Source: Cycas panzhihuaensis (taxonomy: Eukaryota > Cycadophyta). From it: a stretch of DNA of 64,000 nt. Positions 44,413 to 55,047 of this stretch are shown here, in pieces. The translations under genes were made by a program, and so were the position numbers. The DNA lies in contig CM041465.1 of NCBI GenBank assembly GCA_023213395.1, forward strand, positions 22,878,001 through 22,942,000, in the 5' to 3' direction. Under the pieces are notes generated by a model. The model worked only from the letters and a program-made list of their open reading frames with translations, was not told the DNA's origin and did not search any database. Position 1 is the first letter of the stretch. Each line of letters starts with the position of its first letter.

Positions 44413-46943
44413 TGAAACGCTCTCCGCGGGGCAATGATCCAACGCCTAGCAGGAAGGGCATAAAACAATACGCTAAACAGGCTAAATAGCGAGGATCATA
44501 CCTCGCAGGACGTCCGTGCACCGGAGCGCACGGGCTGCAAGGTGCCCTGGTTGCTTCTGTGTAGCCTGCAAGATGAGGCCTTCCTACCCTTCGGATGGCC
44601 GGGAAGGGAAAAGAATCCTCGCACGTCGCTACTTCTCAAGGCAATGAGAAGGCGACGAGGGGGCAACCAACCAAAAGTGTAAAGAATACGGTAGAATGCG
44701 GCTAGGGATACAACGCAAGCAAGTCTTCTATTCCTATGTTATGCAATGTAACAAAGTAATACGAGAAGGCAAATGTAAAATAAACAGTTATTTTCCCTTC
44801 TTCTTTTATGTTCCTTTACCTATCAAAGTAAATGCAAAGAGACATAAAAGCATAAAGGAAATATGAGAGATACGTGGAAAATACCTGGATACGGCGTCCG
44901 AGTAGAAACGCAGTTCCTCCTAGGTTGCGCTCCTTTCCTCCTCCAGATGCAACGTCGATCGCAGACGACGAAGGGGGTACACTTACCTCCCCAAAAGCAT
45001 GCAAGGACTAAATGAAATAAAGGAAATGAAAGCAAAGCTCAACTAAAAAAGGGAGGAGAAAATACCATATGGGGCCGGCAGCAGGTCGATCTCAAGCAAT
45101 GATCCCTCCAACAATCCGCCAACAATCCGAACAAACGCCTTCCTCTCGGGAGAGAGGCTACGAAGAACAACAAGATATATGTATATACTGAAAATGAAAT
45201 CAACTACGCTAGAAAAATGTAGTTAAGCACCAACATGTAACGCAAATGAAACAAGGCCGCGCGATAAATATGCGGACTGTCGTACACCATAAAACGCACC
45301 AAATGGGATTGAGTGTAGCCTCGGGATGGCTAACTCACCCACGAGAGGTCTCCACCGGGTATAGGGAAAACAGTGCTAGCATGCAACAAGGTGAGTCATG
45401 TAGTAACAAATTTCCTACACCGAGAGGGAAACTCAACCCAACTCTCCAAGACTTCCCTAGCTCTGCTTCCTAAGAAAGCACTGCTAAAGGGAGAGAGGAT
45501 AAGGGACTGAACCCTTGGGGAGAAGGACGGCAATGGAGGACTGAACCCGCCTATCTCCCTCAAATCCTCGTGGAAACCCTTTATGCCGGCTAGCTTAGGA
45601 AATGGCGAAGGAGGAAGCTAAGAGGAAGAGGATGGGTTTCAAGGAAATGCAAGAAAATGCACCCAATCTAGGGCAGCACTAGAGTAAGCCACCACTAACC
45701 AAGATTACTTGCATCAAATGACAAAGGAGATCCCAAAGAAAGTTCACGCAAAAGAGGGAGAAGAGCTTGCAACTAGAACAACAAAAAGCAAGGAAAAATG
45801 CACCAACAAGAGACAAGAAATACCTTGAATGAAGGAGAGCATGCATGCATACACTTGGCCACTTGGAGCAGCAGCACAAGCAGTGTCTAAGGCTGGTTTT
45901 TAGTGTCCTTTGCAAGAAGATGGAAGGAGGAAGCTCCGTGCAAGATGGGAGCTAGAAGTTGTCCTTTGGAGTAGTCTTTCTTGTGAAGAAATGCTTTGGA
46001 TCTTTGAGTATTTGTAAGAGAAGGTGAAGCTTGTGATGGAGAGACGTGAGGGGCAAAGAATGGCCCCGCAACTCCACCGGTAGTAGCCCACTTCACCTCT
46101 GCTCAAGCTGCATACATGAAAATCCTTAGTTTCTGTGTTTTCCTTTGTCTTTTAGTAGAGAGTTTTGCTTGGAAGTCTAGAAAAGTGAACTCAAGAATGA
46201 GGCAAATGAATGAAAAAGAGGTTTTATGCCTTGGGCATAGCAGTGAACGTTGGGGGCCTTGGGCGCCCATCAGATCGAGCCACACGCCAGCTCACGAAAA
46301 AATGCGCCAGCATCGGCGTGGTTTCTTTTTTCAAATTTTAACAGTCGTACCGCGGCAAACTTCGCGGTACCGCTAAGTTTACCGCGGTACGCACTGGTAC
46401 CGCTACAAACTTTGTGGTACCGCTAAGTTTGCAGCGGTACAGCCTGAAATTTGAAAAAAGAGAAAAATGCAACCTAAAAGTCATAAAAATCAGCTTTTTA
46501 AGGTAAGAACAAGGGCTGAGCATGAATTCAATCAACTGGGGGAAGGCCCAGGCAGTGGGCAAGTACTCAAAATGGTGCAAAGAGCCCTAACTAAGGGTTA
46601 AACCAGGCTTAGGAAGGGTTTGCAACATAAGTGGCACGTGGCAATAAGGACAAACGAGCTGGCAGGAGCATCCTGAGAAACCATGGAGACATCGTGAGTG
46701 GCTGTACGCCATACGGGGTGTCGCATCCGCTTATGGATGCCCCCGCTGTGAGTCGTCATAGGCTAAGAGGTGCCGTTAGGCACATGCATAATGAACAAGC
46801 AGACGAGCAATGCATGCAGGCAGACATATGTCAATCAAATTACTGCAAATTACCTTAGCAATCATAAGTAAGAAAAGTGAAAACATATACCTGAACAAAC
46901 CTGTGTCGATGCATCCCGAGTCCATTCCCACTAGCCGGAAACA
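44413..46943 (-). repeat. Element B 3' LTR
   Basis: In plus reading it runs from TGAAACGCTC (44413) to CCGGAAACA (46943). Direct repeat of 51676-54177. A minus-strand TATA-like GGCATAAAACC lies near 46219-46232. Confidence 0.88.
46342..46445. promoter_or_regulatory. GGTACC palindrome array in B's 3' LTR, best preserved
   Basis: Five or so units of GCGGTACCGC or close variants are separated by AAACTTCG, TAAGTTTA, ACAAACTTTG and TAAGTTTGCA. Each unit is self-complementary, and the spacer AAACTT is inverted between neighbours. The array sits about 120 bases upstream of the TATA-like box on the minus strand. Confidence 0.55.
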
Positions 46944-47703
46944 TCGCTTATGGCGCAGAGCCTCACCGCCTAAGCGTAATGTGATGGCGAATGCTGACAA
47001 TCAAGAAACATGAGTAGCACATGCATATATATAAAGAAAAGCAATAAAGAGCAGCACGTGGACCAAGGGCGTAGGCAAGTGTCGTGGGGGAACGCGTGGA
47101 CAAGGGAGACAGAGACGAGGACAACGTAGGGGTCGCCACACGCCGCTCAGGCATCGACTTGAAACCGGCAGCAGACAACGGATGCCCCGTTGCCAAGGTG
47201 CAACGTGAAGTAAGAGGGCATCCGGCAAAGAGAGCAAGCATATCTAACCGACAGCAACCGGAGACTTGGGCACGGGCTGGACAGACAAGCCTCCACATGA
47301 AATGGTGTGTATCATGTATGATAGAGGTAGCATGTATGGTTTATTTTGTAAATGAATGATTTTTGTATGTTGCAAACGTACATATGTTGTAGATATTTGT
47401 GGTAAATATTTTGTTGTAATATGCATGTGTTTCCTTCCATGTATGGCCACGCGTCTAACAGGAGCACACACAACCACCGTAAACAGAGGTGATCGAGAGG
47501 CGTGAGGTTAGAAGATAGGGCGACATGCACGTCCACAGGGGAGCATAGCGGAATATGCGAAGGAAACCACAAGCACAGGAGGGGGAGTAACGATACTCCC
47601 TAGCGTCGTCCTAGCTGGAGGATGCCCAAGTAGGAGGACAAAGGTTCCCAAGAGCATACGGGAACGCAGTTCATGAGGAACCAGAAGCAAAACCGAAGAG
47701 AAA
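46944..47703 (-). other. B: 3' untranslated region without aRNH
   Basis: No gene. The stretch 46944-47287 aligns with A 5015-5377 and 47288-47700 aligns with A 6256-6612. The 0.9 kb carrying aRNH in A is missing between them. Confidence 0.65.
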
Positions 47704-47871
47704 CCCACCTCAAACTGCCATCCCACCGGCAGTTGGGGAGAATGGAGATAGTTCAAAATGGTAGTTTAGGCTCGTTTCGGAGCAAGGATCCATCTTAAAT
47801 TGCCATTCCACCCGTGGTTGGGAGGAATGGGAACAATTTAAAATGGTAGTTTAGGCTCGTTTCGGAGCACG
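47704..47871 (-). repeat. Duplicated hairpin repeat of element B
   Basis: Two tandem units, about 47701-47785 and 47786-47871. The first has arms CCACCTCAAACTGCCATCCC and GAATGGAGATAGTTCAAAATGG, the second the same TTAAATTG/CAATTTAA arms as in A. The stop codon of the RS-rich tail (47851) lies in the unit nearest the coding frame, as in A. Confidence 0.85.
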
Positions 47872-50800
47872 AGGAGAGGAAGAGGTGTGCCTAGACCCCG
47901 TAGAGGTAGGGGTAGTCACACGCAGGGTAGGAGATAGGTGACGAAGAGTAGGGCCAGTGTGGCTAGGTCTACCAGTAAACTTGCTATGGTCGGAACCAGA
48001 TGAGTGCAACGGACTTGGCACACGGCGGATCGCGTGGCAAGGTTGCATACGAGTAAGAGTGGCTTTAGTCCGAGGTAAGGATCTAGAGCGTGAAGAAGAA
48101 GTGCCTCTACGAGTGGCTCGTCGACGTGGGCGCCTACGTGAAACCGCTCGGGGAGGCCGAGAAGGTAAAATAAATGGCTGGTTTAAGACCAGTGGCTCGG
48201 AATCCAATGTAGAATGAGGAAGAGCGGGAATATCCGATCGAGATATTCCCCTAAGTACTCGCGAAACCAGGGTGACACGTCGAGGAGAGGGCCCATAACC
48301 CTCGCTATCCGAATCAGAATCACTCATGGTGGCTAAGTAACCGTAACCACCTACGCCAATAGGGGCAAACCTAACTAGGTTTGGCTCATGACGTGGCATA
48401 GGGCTCGACTGATGAAGGTCGGCCTCCTGAAACAAAGGTCCCACGGAAGGGGTAACCTCCTCAGGATCGCTATCTTCATCATCGAAAACAGCCTGGCAGG
48501 CTGGATGAGAGGTGTGAGACGGCATTGGCTCACGGGTGACAACTTTAACTTGTCCTTCATGGACAAATTTAAGTTGCCCCCACTGCGTGGAGCAGACTGC
48601 TCCCATCTGGTCGAGCCATGGTCGGCCCAACAAGAGGTTGTACTCCACATCGACATCGAGTACAACCCGGATGAAATGCTTCCCTCCTAAGGTGAGGGAT
48701 AGAGGCGCCCCGGAGGGACTTCTCGATCCCATCATACCCGGCATTTCCAAGGGACGGACTCAAGAGCCACTATGCCTAGCTCCTTGAGCATACGCAGGCA
48801 TGGCATTAACCGAGGAGCCATTATCTACAATGGTCCTCTTTACGATACAATCGAGTGTCAATGGTAATGACGAGCGGGTAATGCAAAAGCTTCTCCCGCT
48901 TCGGGAGATGGGAGATCTCTAGGATCAAATGAGATGACAGTGGTCCATGGGAGGTAGCACCTATCGCATGGATGGAAGCGTCTTGTTGGCCAAGAGCTTC
49001 AAGAAGAAGAGTACGTTGCTCAGGGCAGCTTCTCAAGACGTCCATCAAGGACATTCCGCGACGGTATAGAGCTCGTCAACAATAGAAAAGGGTTTACCCT
49101 TCCCTGTGGGTTGGGTAAGCGCCCTTCTAAAGTCGAATCGACCGGGGCGGACGGGAATAGTCTTGGGAAGCGCAGAATCTCCGGAGGAATAGCTTGGGAG
49201 GAGGATCAAGGTGAGATGTGGATGAAGAGGCACCAATGCCTCTTTAGCGACTGGGACCAAGTTAAGGCATATAACAGTGGTCTCAAGCAATTGGACAACC
49301 TTCTTTCCCTTGAAGCGGGGCCAAGGTGATGGAGCACGGCCCGGTCGAGGGGGCCTTGAAGGAAGATGACCTTCGCGCACCCTTCCCTCTACCATGCGAA
49401 GGGCGAGAATCGGGGGACCTATCCCGATTCCGGTCGTATCTTTGTTGAACATCGCGACCACGTTCCCCATGCTTGGGGAACGGGTCTCTACGAACAGGCT
49501 GATCGAGGTTAGGTCTCGATGCCCGCCTAGGGGACGAGTCGCGTGGGTGTTGTGCCCGGCAACGCGCATCGTCATGGAAACACTCCCCGTGGATGGAACA
49601 CCACCTCTTCTCAAGGGGAGGATCGATCCTCCTTGCTTGAGAAGACTGGGTGTTGCCCCCTTTGGGGGGCATCGCACGAGAAGTCTGCTGGACAGGTCTA
49701 TGGGAGGTAGGTGACGAAGGAGGTTGGAGTTTTAGCTCCCTCATCGCGTGCTCGAATGAGCGAATGGCGGAGGTCAGGGGATCTAAGGTCCTCTCAGTCG
49801 GGTGAGAGGTGGTCCTAGCGGGCTGCGAAGGTGTGGTCTCCTTCGCTGGAGGAGGCGCCTCGTGACGTTGTGAGGGCTTGGGAGGTTTCTTGAGTCCCGC
49901 TTGGATCTCAATAGCCTCCAAAGCTAAACACCACGAGATGGCGGAGTCACACGTGGTCGCCCCCATCTTGAGGACTTCCACATGCACTTCGGGGCGAAGT
50001 GCATTGACAAAAAGATCCCTCTTCAACTCCTCAGGCAATGTGGCCTTGGTGGAGTGAAGAAGATCGTGAAAACGTCGCACAAAGTCACGATTCATCTCAT
50101 CGTGACCTTGTTTGAGCGACAGAAGCGCTTTCATTCCGCTTTCGAATGGACTTACGCCAAAGTAGTTGATTTAACCCGTCCACTAGGCCGGAATGAGGAA
50201 ATCGAATGGGCGGTGAAGGCTAGAGAACCACTTGAGGGCGCCACCGTAAGGACCGCGGAAGAGCTTCATCAAGATATGGTCGTAGGCCCAATAGTCGATG
50301 CACGCCATGGAAAAGTCACAGACATGTTCTATTGTTCGCGACGAAGTCCCGCCAAATTTGGGGACTTCAGGAAGATGAGGCGCAAGTTAGTTCTCTCACC
50401 AACAGCATAAGGGCGTCGACCTATAGTCCACGAAAGGACGTGTCCTTACCTGGGCTAAGGGATCGACAACCCAAGAAAGGAACGGATGGGGTGTTTGGTC
50501 CCATCCTCCTTGAGGAAACACCCTTGTGGGAAGGGGGTCCGCGGGTAGATGTTCTGGAAAGGAGGCGCCCTCAGGCCGACGCAGCAGCAGGAGTCGCTAC
50601 CGGACGCTTAAACAGAGGATGAGGGACCGTTTTACCCATATGGGCCACCCGTAGGTGGCGCGACCCCATATGGGTGCAACGGTCCACTCCATAAACGGGA
50701 GATGGTTTCCCTTGCCCCGCCCCAAGGTTGTGACGCAGCCCTGGGGCACGTAAGAGAAGGACCACCAACCTGTTCGGACGATGTAGGAGTGGGTCCTACA

Positions 50801-51502
50801 TGGCTAGCGGCGGCGACGCTAGTAGGGCCTCGAGGCTCACTAGGGAACGCGGCGCCACGCTCGCGGTGGCACGCGGCGCTTGGTTTGAGCAAGGCATACT
50901 AACCCCGAGTTGAGGGAAAGATGCGCCGCCGCGTCCCGAGGAAGTGGGACCACGACTAGCGCAGCGCAACACCGCCTTTAGAGCCGGGTAGACAAGATAG
51001 GACGTGTGGCGCGGCGACGTATCAATCGTCGTAGATGACGTGGGCATGGATGAGGAAGACGCCACGTTGCGTAGCATCTCCGTTAACCATCTAGAGGCGG
51101 TTGGCGAATCGCCGAAAGTACTGCCGAAAGCACCTCGACCGCGTCGGAGGGGTATCCTCATAGCCATACGAGGTCGAAGGGACTTCGAAGTAGGGGATCC
51201 TCAGGCGCCTCGTAAGGCTCGCCAATGGGGTGGCGGGTCTCACGAGTGGCGGATCTTCCATTGCATGAGCCAAGGCTCAAAATCTTCTGGTGGAAATGGT
51301 CATCTGGTAATAGATGGAATCCTCGCCTCACGGTGGATTCCGGAGCGGATGAAGGGAACTCTTGAGTTCCTCAAGTCATGGCATGGTAGGCCCAATCGGA
51401 CGGTAACCTTCCATTTCAAACGGGTTCGACGATGGAATGAAACGCGACGATTGGTCTTCTAACAACGGCAGAAACCACGCAAGCAAGCGAGAAACGTCGC
51501 AT
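47851..51502 (-). pseudogene. Element B gag-protease with RS-rich tail (disrupted)
   Basis: The start is ATG 51502 (MRRFS as in A). The first part is scrambled by many small indels. The gag core is open at 49283-50134 (LPEELKRDLFVNALRPEVHV) and includes the zinc-knuckle-like WCSIHGECFHDDARC. The protease segment spans two further frames (49054-48821, then 48750 on). The last 299 codons, 48750-47851, are open: VDVEYNLLLGRPWLDQMGA, then an acidic DDEDSDPEE segment, then a basic tail with SRRRPRRRATRRG and SSSRSRSLPR. Frames change at least three times. Full-length E has no such tail; there the protease region runs on to RT. Confidence 0.83.
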
Positions 51503-51657
51503 GCAACGCCCGCGAGCGTTGTTAGAAAAGCGAAAAGGAAAAGAAAGGAAAGCATCGCAAACACGCTGGGGTTGCCCAACTCAAAACATAGAATGCGAAC
51601 CTACCTAAAGGCAAGAGCACCAACACGAAGGGAAGCGGATCTAGCTCCTTACCGGCA

Positions 51658-51675
51658 GTCCCAAGATGGTCGCCA
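51658..51675 (-). promoter_or_regulatory. Primer-binding site of element B
   Basis: Minus-strand TGGCGACCATCTTGGGAC lies directly after the LTR end TTTCA. This clean junction fixes the LTR border for A and B. Confidence 0.75.
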
Positions 51676-54177
51676 TGAAACGCCTCTCCGCGGGCAATGA
51701 TCCAACGCCTAGCGGAAGGGCATAAAATAATATGCTAAACAGGCTAAATAGCAAGGATCATACCGCAGACGCCCGTCGCGCCGAGCGCTGCACGGATCGC
51801 AAGGTGCTGGTTGCTCTGTGTAGCCGTGCAAGACGAGGCCTTCCTACCCTTCGGATGGCCGGGAAGGGAAAAGAATCCTCGCGCGTCGCTACTTCTCAAG
51901 GCAATGAGAAGGCGACGAGGGGGCAACCAACCAAAAGTGTAAAGAATACGGGTAGAATGCGGCTGGGGATACAACGAAGCAAGTCTTCTATTCCTATGTT
52001 ATGCAATGTAACAAAGTAATACGAAGGCAAATGTAAAATAAATAGTTAAATTTCCATCTTCTTTTATGTTACTTTACCTATCAAAGTAAATGCAAAGAGA
52101 CATAAAAACATAAAGGAAATACGAGAGATACGTGGAAAATACCGGATACCAAGGCCCCGAGTAGAAACGCAGTTCCTCCCTGCTGCGCCCTTTCCTCCTC
52201 CCTGCATGCAACGCCGATCGCAGATTTACCTAAGGGTTACACTTACCTCCCCAAAAGCATACAAGGACTAAATGAAATAAAGGAAATGAAAGCAAAGCTC
52301 AACTAAAAAAGGGAGGAGAAAATACCATATGGGGGCCGACCAAGAACGGGTCGATCTCATGCAATGATCCCTCCAAATAATCCTCGCCAACAATCCGAAC
52401 AAACGCCTTCCTCCTGGAGAGAGGCTACGGCACAACAAGATATATGTGTATATCTTGAAATGAAATCAACTACGCTAGAAAAATATAGTTAAGCACCAAC
52501 ATGTAACGAATGAAACAAGGTCACTGATAAATATGCAGATCGTCAGACACCATAAAACGCACCAAATGGGATTGAGTGTAGCCCTGGATGGCTAACTCAC
52601 CCACGAGAGGTCTCCACGGGGTATAGGGAAAACAAAGGTTAGCATGCAACAAGGTGAGTCATGTAGTAACAAATTTCCTACACCAAGAGGGAAACTCAAC
52701 CCAACTCTCCAAGGCTTCCCTAGTCTGCTTCCTAAGAAAGCACGGGTGCAAAGGGAGAGAGGATAAGGGACGGAACCCTTGGGGAGAAGGACAGCAATGG
52801 GGACTAACCCCGCCTATCTCCCTCAAATCCTCGTGGAAACCCTTTATGCCGGCTAGCTTAGGAAATGGCGAAGGAGGAAGCTAAGAGGAAGAGGATGGGT
52901 TTCAAGGAAATGCAAGAAAATGCACCCAATCTAGGGCAGCACTAGAGTAAGCCACCACTAACCAAGATTACTTGCATCAAATGACAAAGGAGATCCCAAA
53001 GAAAGTTCACGAAAGCAGGAGAAGAGCTTGCAACTAGAACAACAAAAGCAAGGAAAATGCACCAACAAGAGACAAGAAATACCTTGAATGAAGGAGAGCA
53101 TGCATGCATGCACTTGGCCACTTGGAGCAAAGACAAGCGGTGTCTAAGGTCGGTTTTTAGTGTCCTTTGCAAGAAGATGGAAGGAGGAAGCTCCGTGCAA
53201 GATGGGAGCTAGAAGTTGTCCTTTGGAGTAGTCTTTCTTGTGAAGAAATGCTTTGGATCTTTGAGTATTTGTAAGAGAAGGTGAAGCTTATGATGGAGAG
53301 ACGAGGGGCAAGAATGGCCCCGCAACTCCACCGGTAGTAGCCCACTTCACCTCTCGCTCAACCGTACATGAAAATCCTTAGTTTCTGTGTTTTCCTTTGT
53401 CTTTTAGTAGAGAGTTTTTGCTTGGAAGTCTAGAAAAGTGAACTCAAGAATGAGGCAAATGAATGAAAAAGAGGTTTTATGCCTTGGGCATAAGAAGTGA
53501 ACGTTGGGGCCTTGGGCGCCTCAATCGCTGAGCCACGCCAGCTCCACGAAAAACGCGCCACCGTCACGTGGTTTCTTTTTAATTTTAACGATCAGATCAC
53601 GGCAAACTTGGCATGGCATCAAGTTTACCGCGCAGACGACCGGTCAACAGAACTTTGTGGTACCGCTAAGTTTGCGCAGACAAATTAAATTTGAAAAAGA
53701 GAAAAATGCAACCTAAAAGTCATAAAAATTAGCTTTTTAAGGTAAGAACAAGGGCTGAGCATGAATTCAATCAACTGGGGGAAGGCCCAGCAAAGGCAAG
53801 TACTCAAAATGGTGCAAAGAGCCCTAACTAAGGGTTAAACCAGGCTTAGGAAGGGTTTGCAACATAAGTGGCACGTGGCAATAAGCACAAACGAGTGGTG
53901 AGCATCCCGAGAAACCATGGAGACATCGTGAGTGGTCAGACGCCATACACGGGTGTCGCATCCGCTATGGATGCCTCACTGTGAGTCGTCATAGGCTAAG
54001 AGGTGCCGTTAGGCACATGCATAATGAACAAGCAGACGAGCAATGCGTGCAGGCAAGCATATGTCAATCAAATTACTGCAAATTACCTTAGCAATCATAA
54101 GTAAGAAAAGTGAAAACATATACCTGAACAAACCTGTGTCGATGCATCCCGAGTCCATTCCCACTAGCTGGGAAATA
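51676..54177 (-). repeat. Element B 5' LTR
   Basis: Direct repeat of 44413-46943, ending GGGAAATA (decayed CA). It has an unusual density of short indels and block replacements against its partner, concentrated at CTG, GTAC and CGG sites. Elsewhere long stretches are identical (for example 53160-53280 against 45900-46020). Confidence 0.87.
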
Positions 54178-54182
54178 GATAC
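54178..54182 (+). repeat. Target-site duplication of element B, right
   Basis: GATAC, identical to 44408-44412. Confidence 0.9.
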
Positions 54183-54883
54183 GCACATCTATTCCTTTAT
54201 CCCCTATTTCCCTTTTTTATTTTATTAAGATCTATATTCTAGCTAACTAGACCACTTAAAAGTAAAGGGCTAAATGGTACTGATTGTTTGTACTTATACG
54301 TTATATACTTGATTCATATAAAAAAATGACGTAAAAGGAACCTCACCCTCTTTCCTTCTTCTTCTTCCTATCGACCCAAGCATATCCTCTAGGTATATTT
54401 CATTTGGTATCACTTACTTGTATATGCACCACTTGCTCTCTTTCCTCTTTTGCTTTTAGTTGTTAAAGGAAAACTTGGTTTAAGTATCTATCTCCCTCTC
54501 TTGGTCCTATTTGCCTTGATCAAGTAGCCAAGAGAGACCTGCTTACATCATAATCTTTCACCTACCCTATCCACATACATTCCCTTTCATCATAGGGAAA
54601 CTCTTTGAGGATTCCTCTCTTTCCCTTCTGGCCATCCAAGGGTGGGAGGACCTTCCTCTCAAGTCCATCTCGGCTACCCCCCCGTATGTACTCTCTCTTC
54701 TAGATTAAAGGCTACTTTAAGGTAGTTGGGTGCCATTCGTAGGTCTTAAACTCATGCTCCGGCGCATGGGGCACCCTGCGTGGTACTTTCTTTGCTTTTA
54801 GGTTTTTACCCATACCATCGATATCATCATTGACCACCATTACTCCTATCGAGTAGATTGATTATCCTGTAGATGCGCATCCA
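54183..54883 (+). repeat. Element E 5' LTR, right part
   Basis: Ends GATGCGCATCCA at 54883, the reverse complement of the TGGATGCG start of C's LTRs in plus reading. It contains TGGCCATCCAAGGGTGGGAG, shared with C, D and F. Confidence 0.85.
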
Positions 54884-54884
54884 C

Positions 54885-54902
54885 TAGAGACCAAACTAGG
54901 GA
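54885..54902 (+). promoter_or_regulatory. Primer-binding site of element E (mutated)
   Basis: TAGAGACCAAACTAGGGA, one base after the LTR, against C's TGGTGACCATACTAGGGA. The leading TGG is now TAG, a G-to-A change. Confidence 0.65.
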
Positions 54903-55047
54903 CTTGCCAGTAAGGGAGCTAGTCCCTACCCCTTCCTGTTGGTACTATTACCTTTTAGTGGTCTCCTCCACTTCTTCCTTTTGTTGGGTAGCCCCCAACA
55001 CATACTTTGCTTCTTCCTCGTTTTTCTAATGTGTTGGCAAGTTTTGT
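54903..55047 (+). other. E: leader between primer site and gag
   Basis: No gene. The block TTGTTGGGTAGCCCCCAACA (54982-55001) can fold on itself (TTGGG/CCCAA) and is shared with A (10685-10700) and C (35990-36005). Confidence 0.5.

Larger units (their letters stand above)
44413..54177 (-). mobile_element. Element B: non-autonomous Tat-type element (gag-protease only)
   Basis: A 9.8-kb element with 2.5-kb LTRs and a perfect GATAC target duplication, inserted in E's 5' LTR. Internally it has primer site, gag, protease, RS-rich tail and two hairpin copies, but no RT, integrase, antisense gene or aRNH. It shares A's architecture and LTR subfamily, so A and B probably descend from one deleted master. 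B additionally lost aRNH: the sequence passes directly from the position of aRNH's stop (about 47290) to the region equivalent to A 6256. Confidence 0.88.

Noticed and set aside
51004-51462. 152-codon plus-strand ORF
   Set aside because: Antisense of element B gag; residues do not match any conserved gag or PMD segment.
44413-54177. Element B as the source of E's LTR sequence (one compound element)
   Set aside because: Opposite orientation and a perfect GATAC duplication at both ends show B is a separate later insertion.
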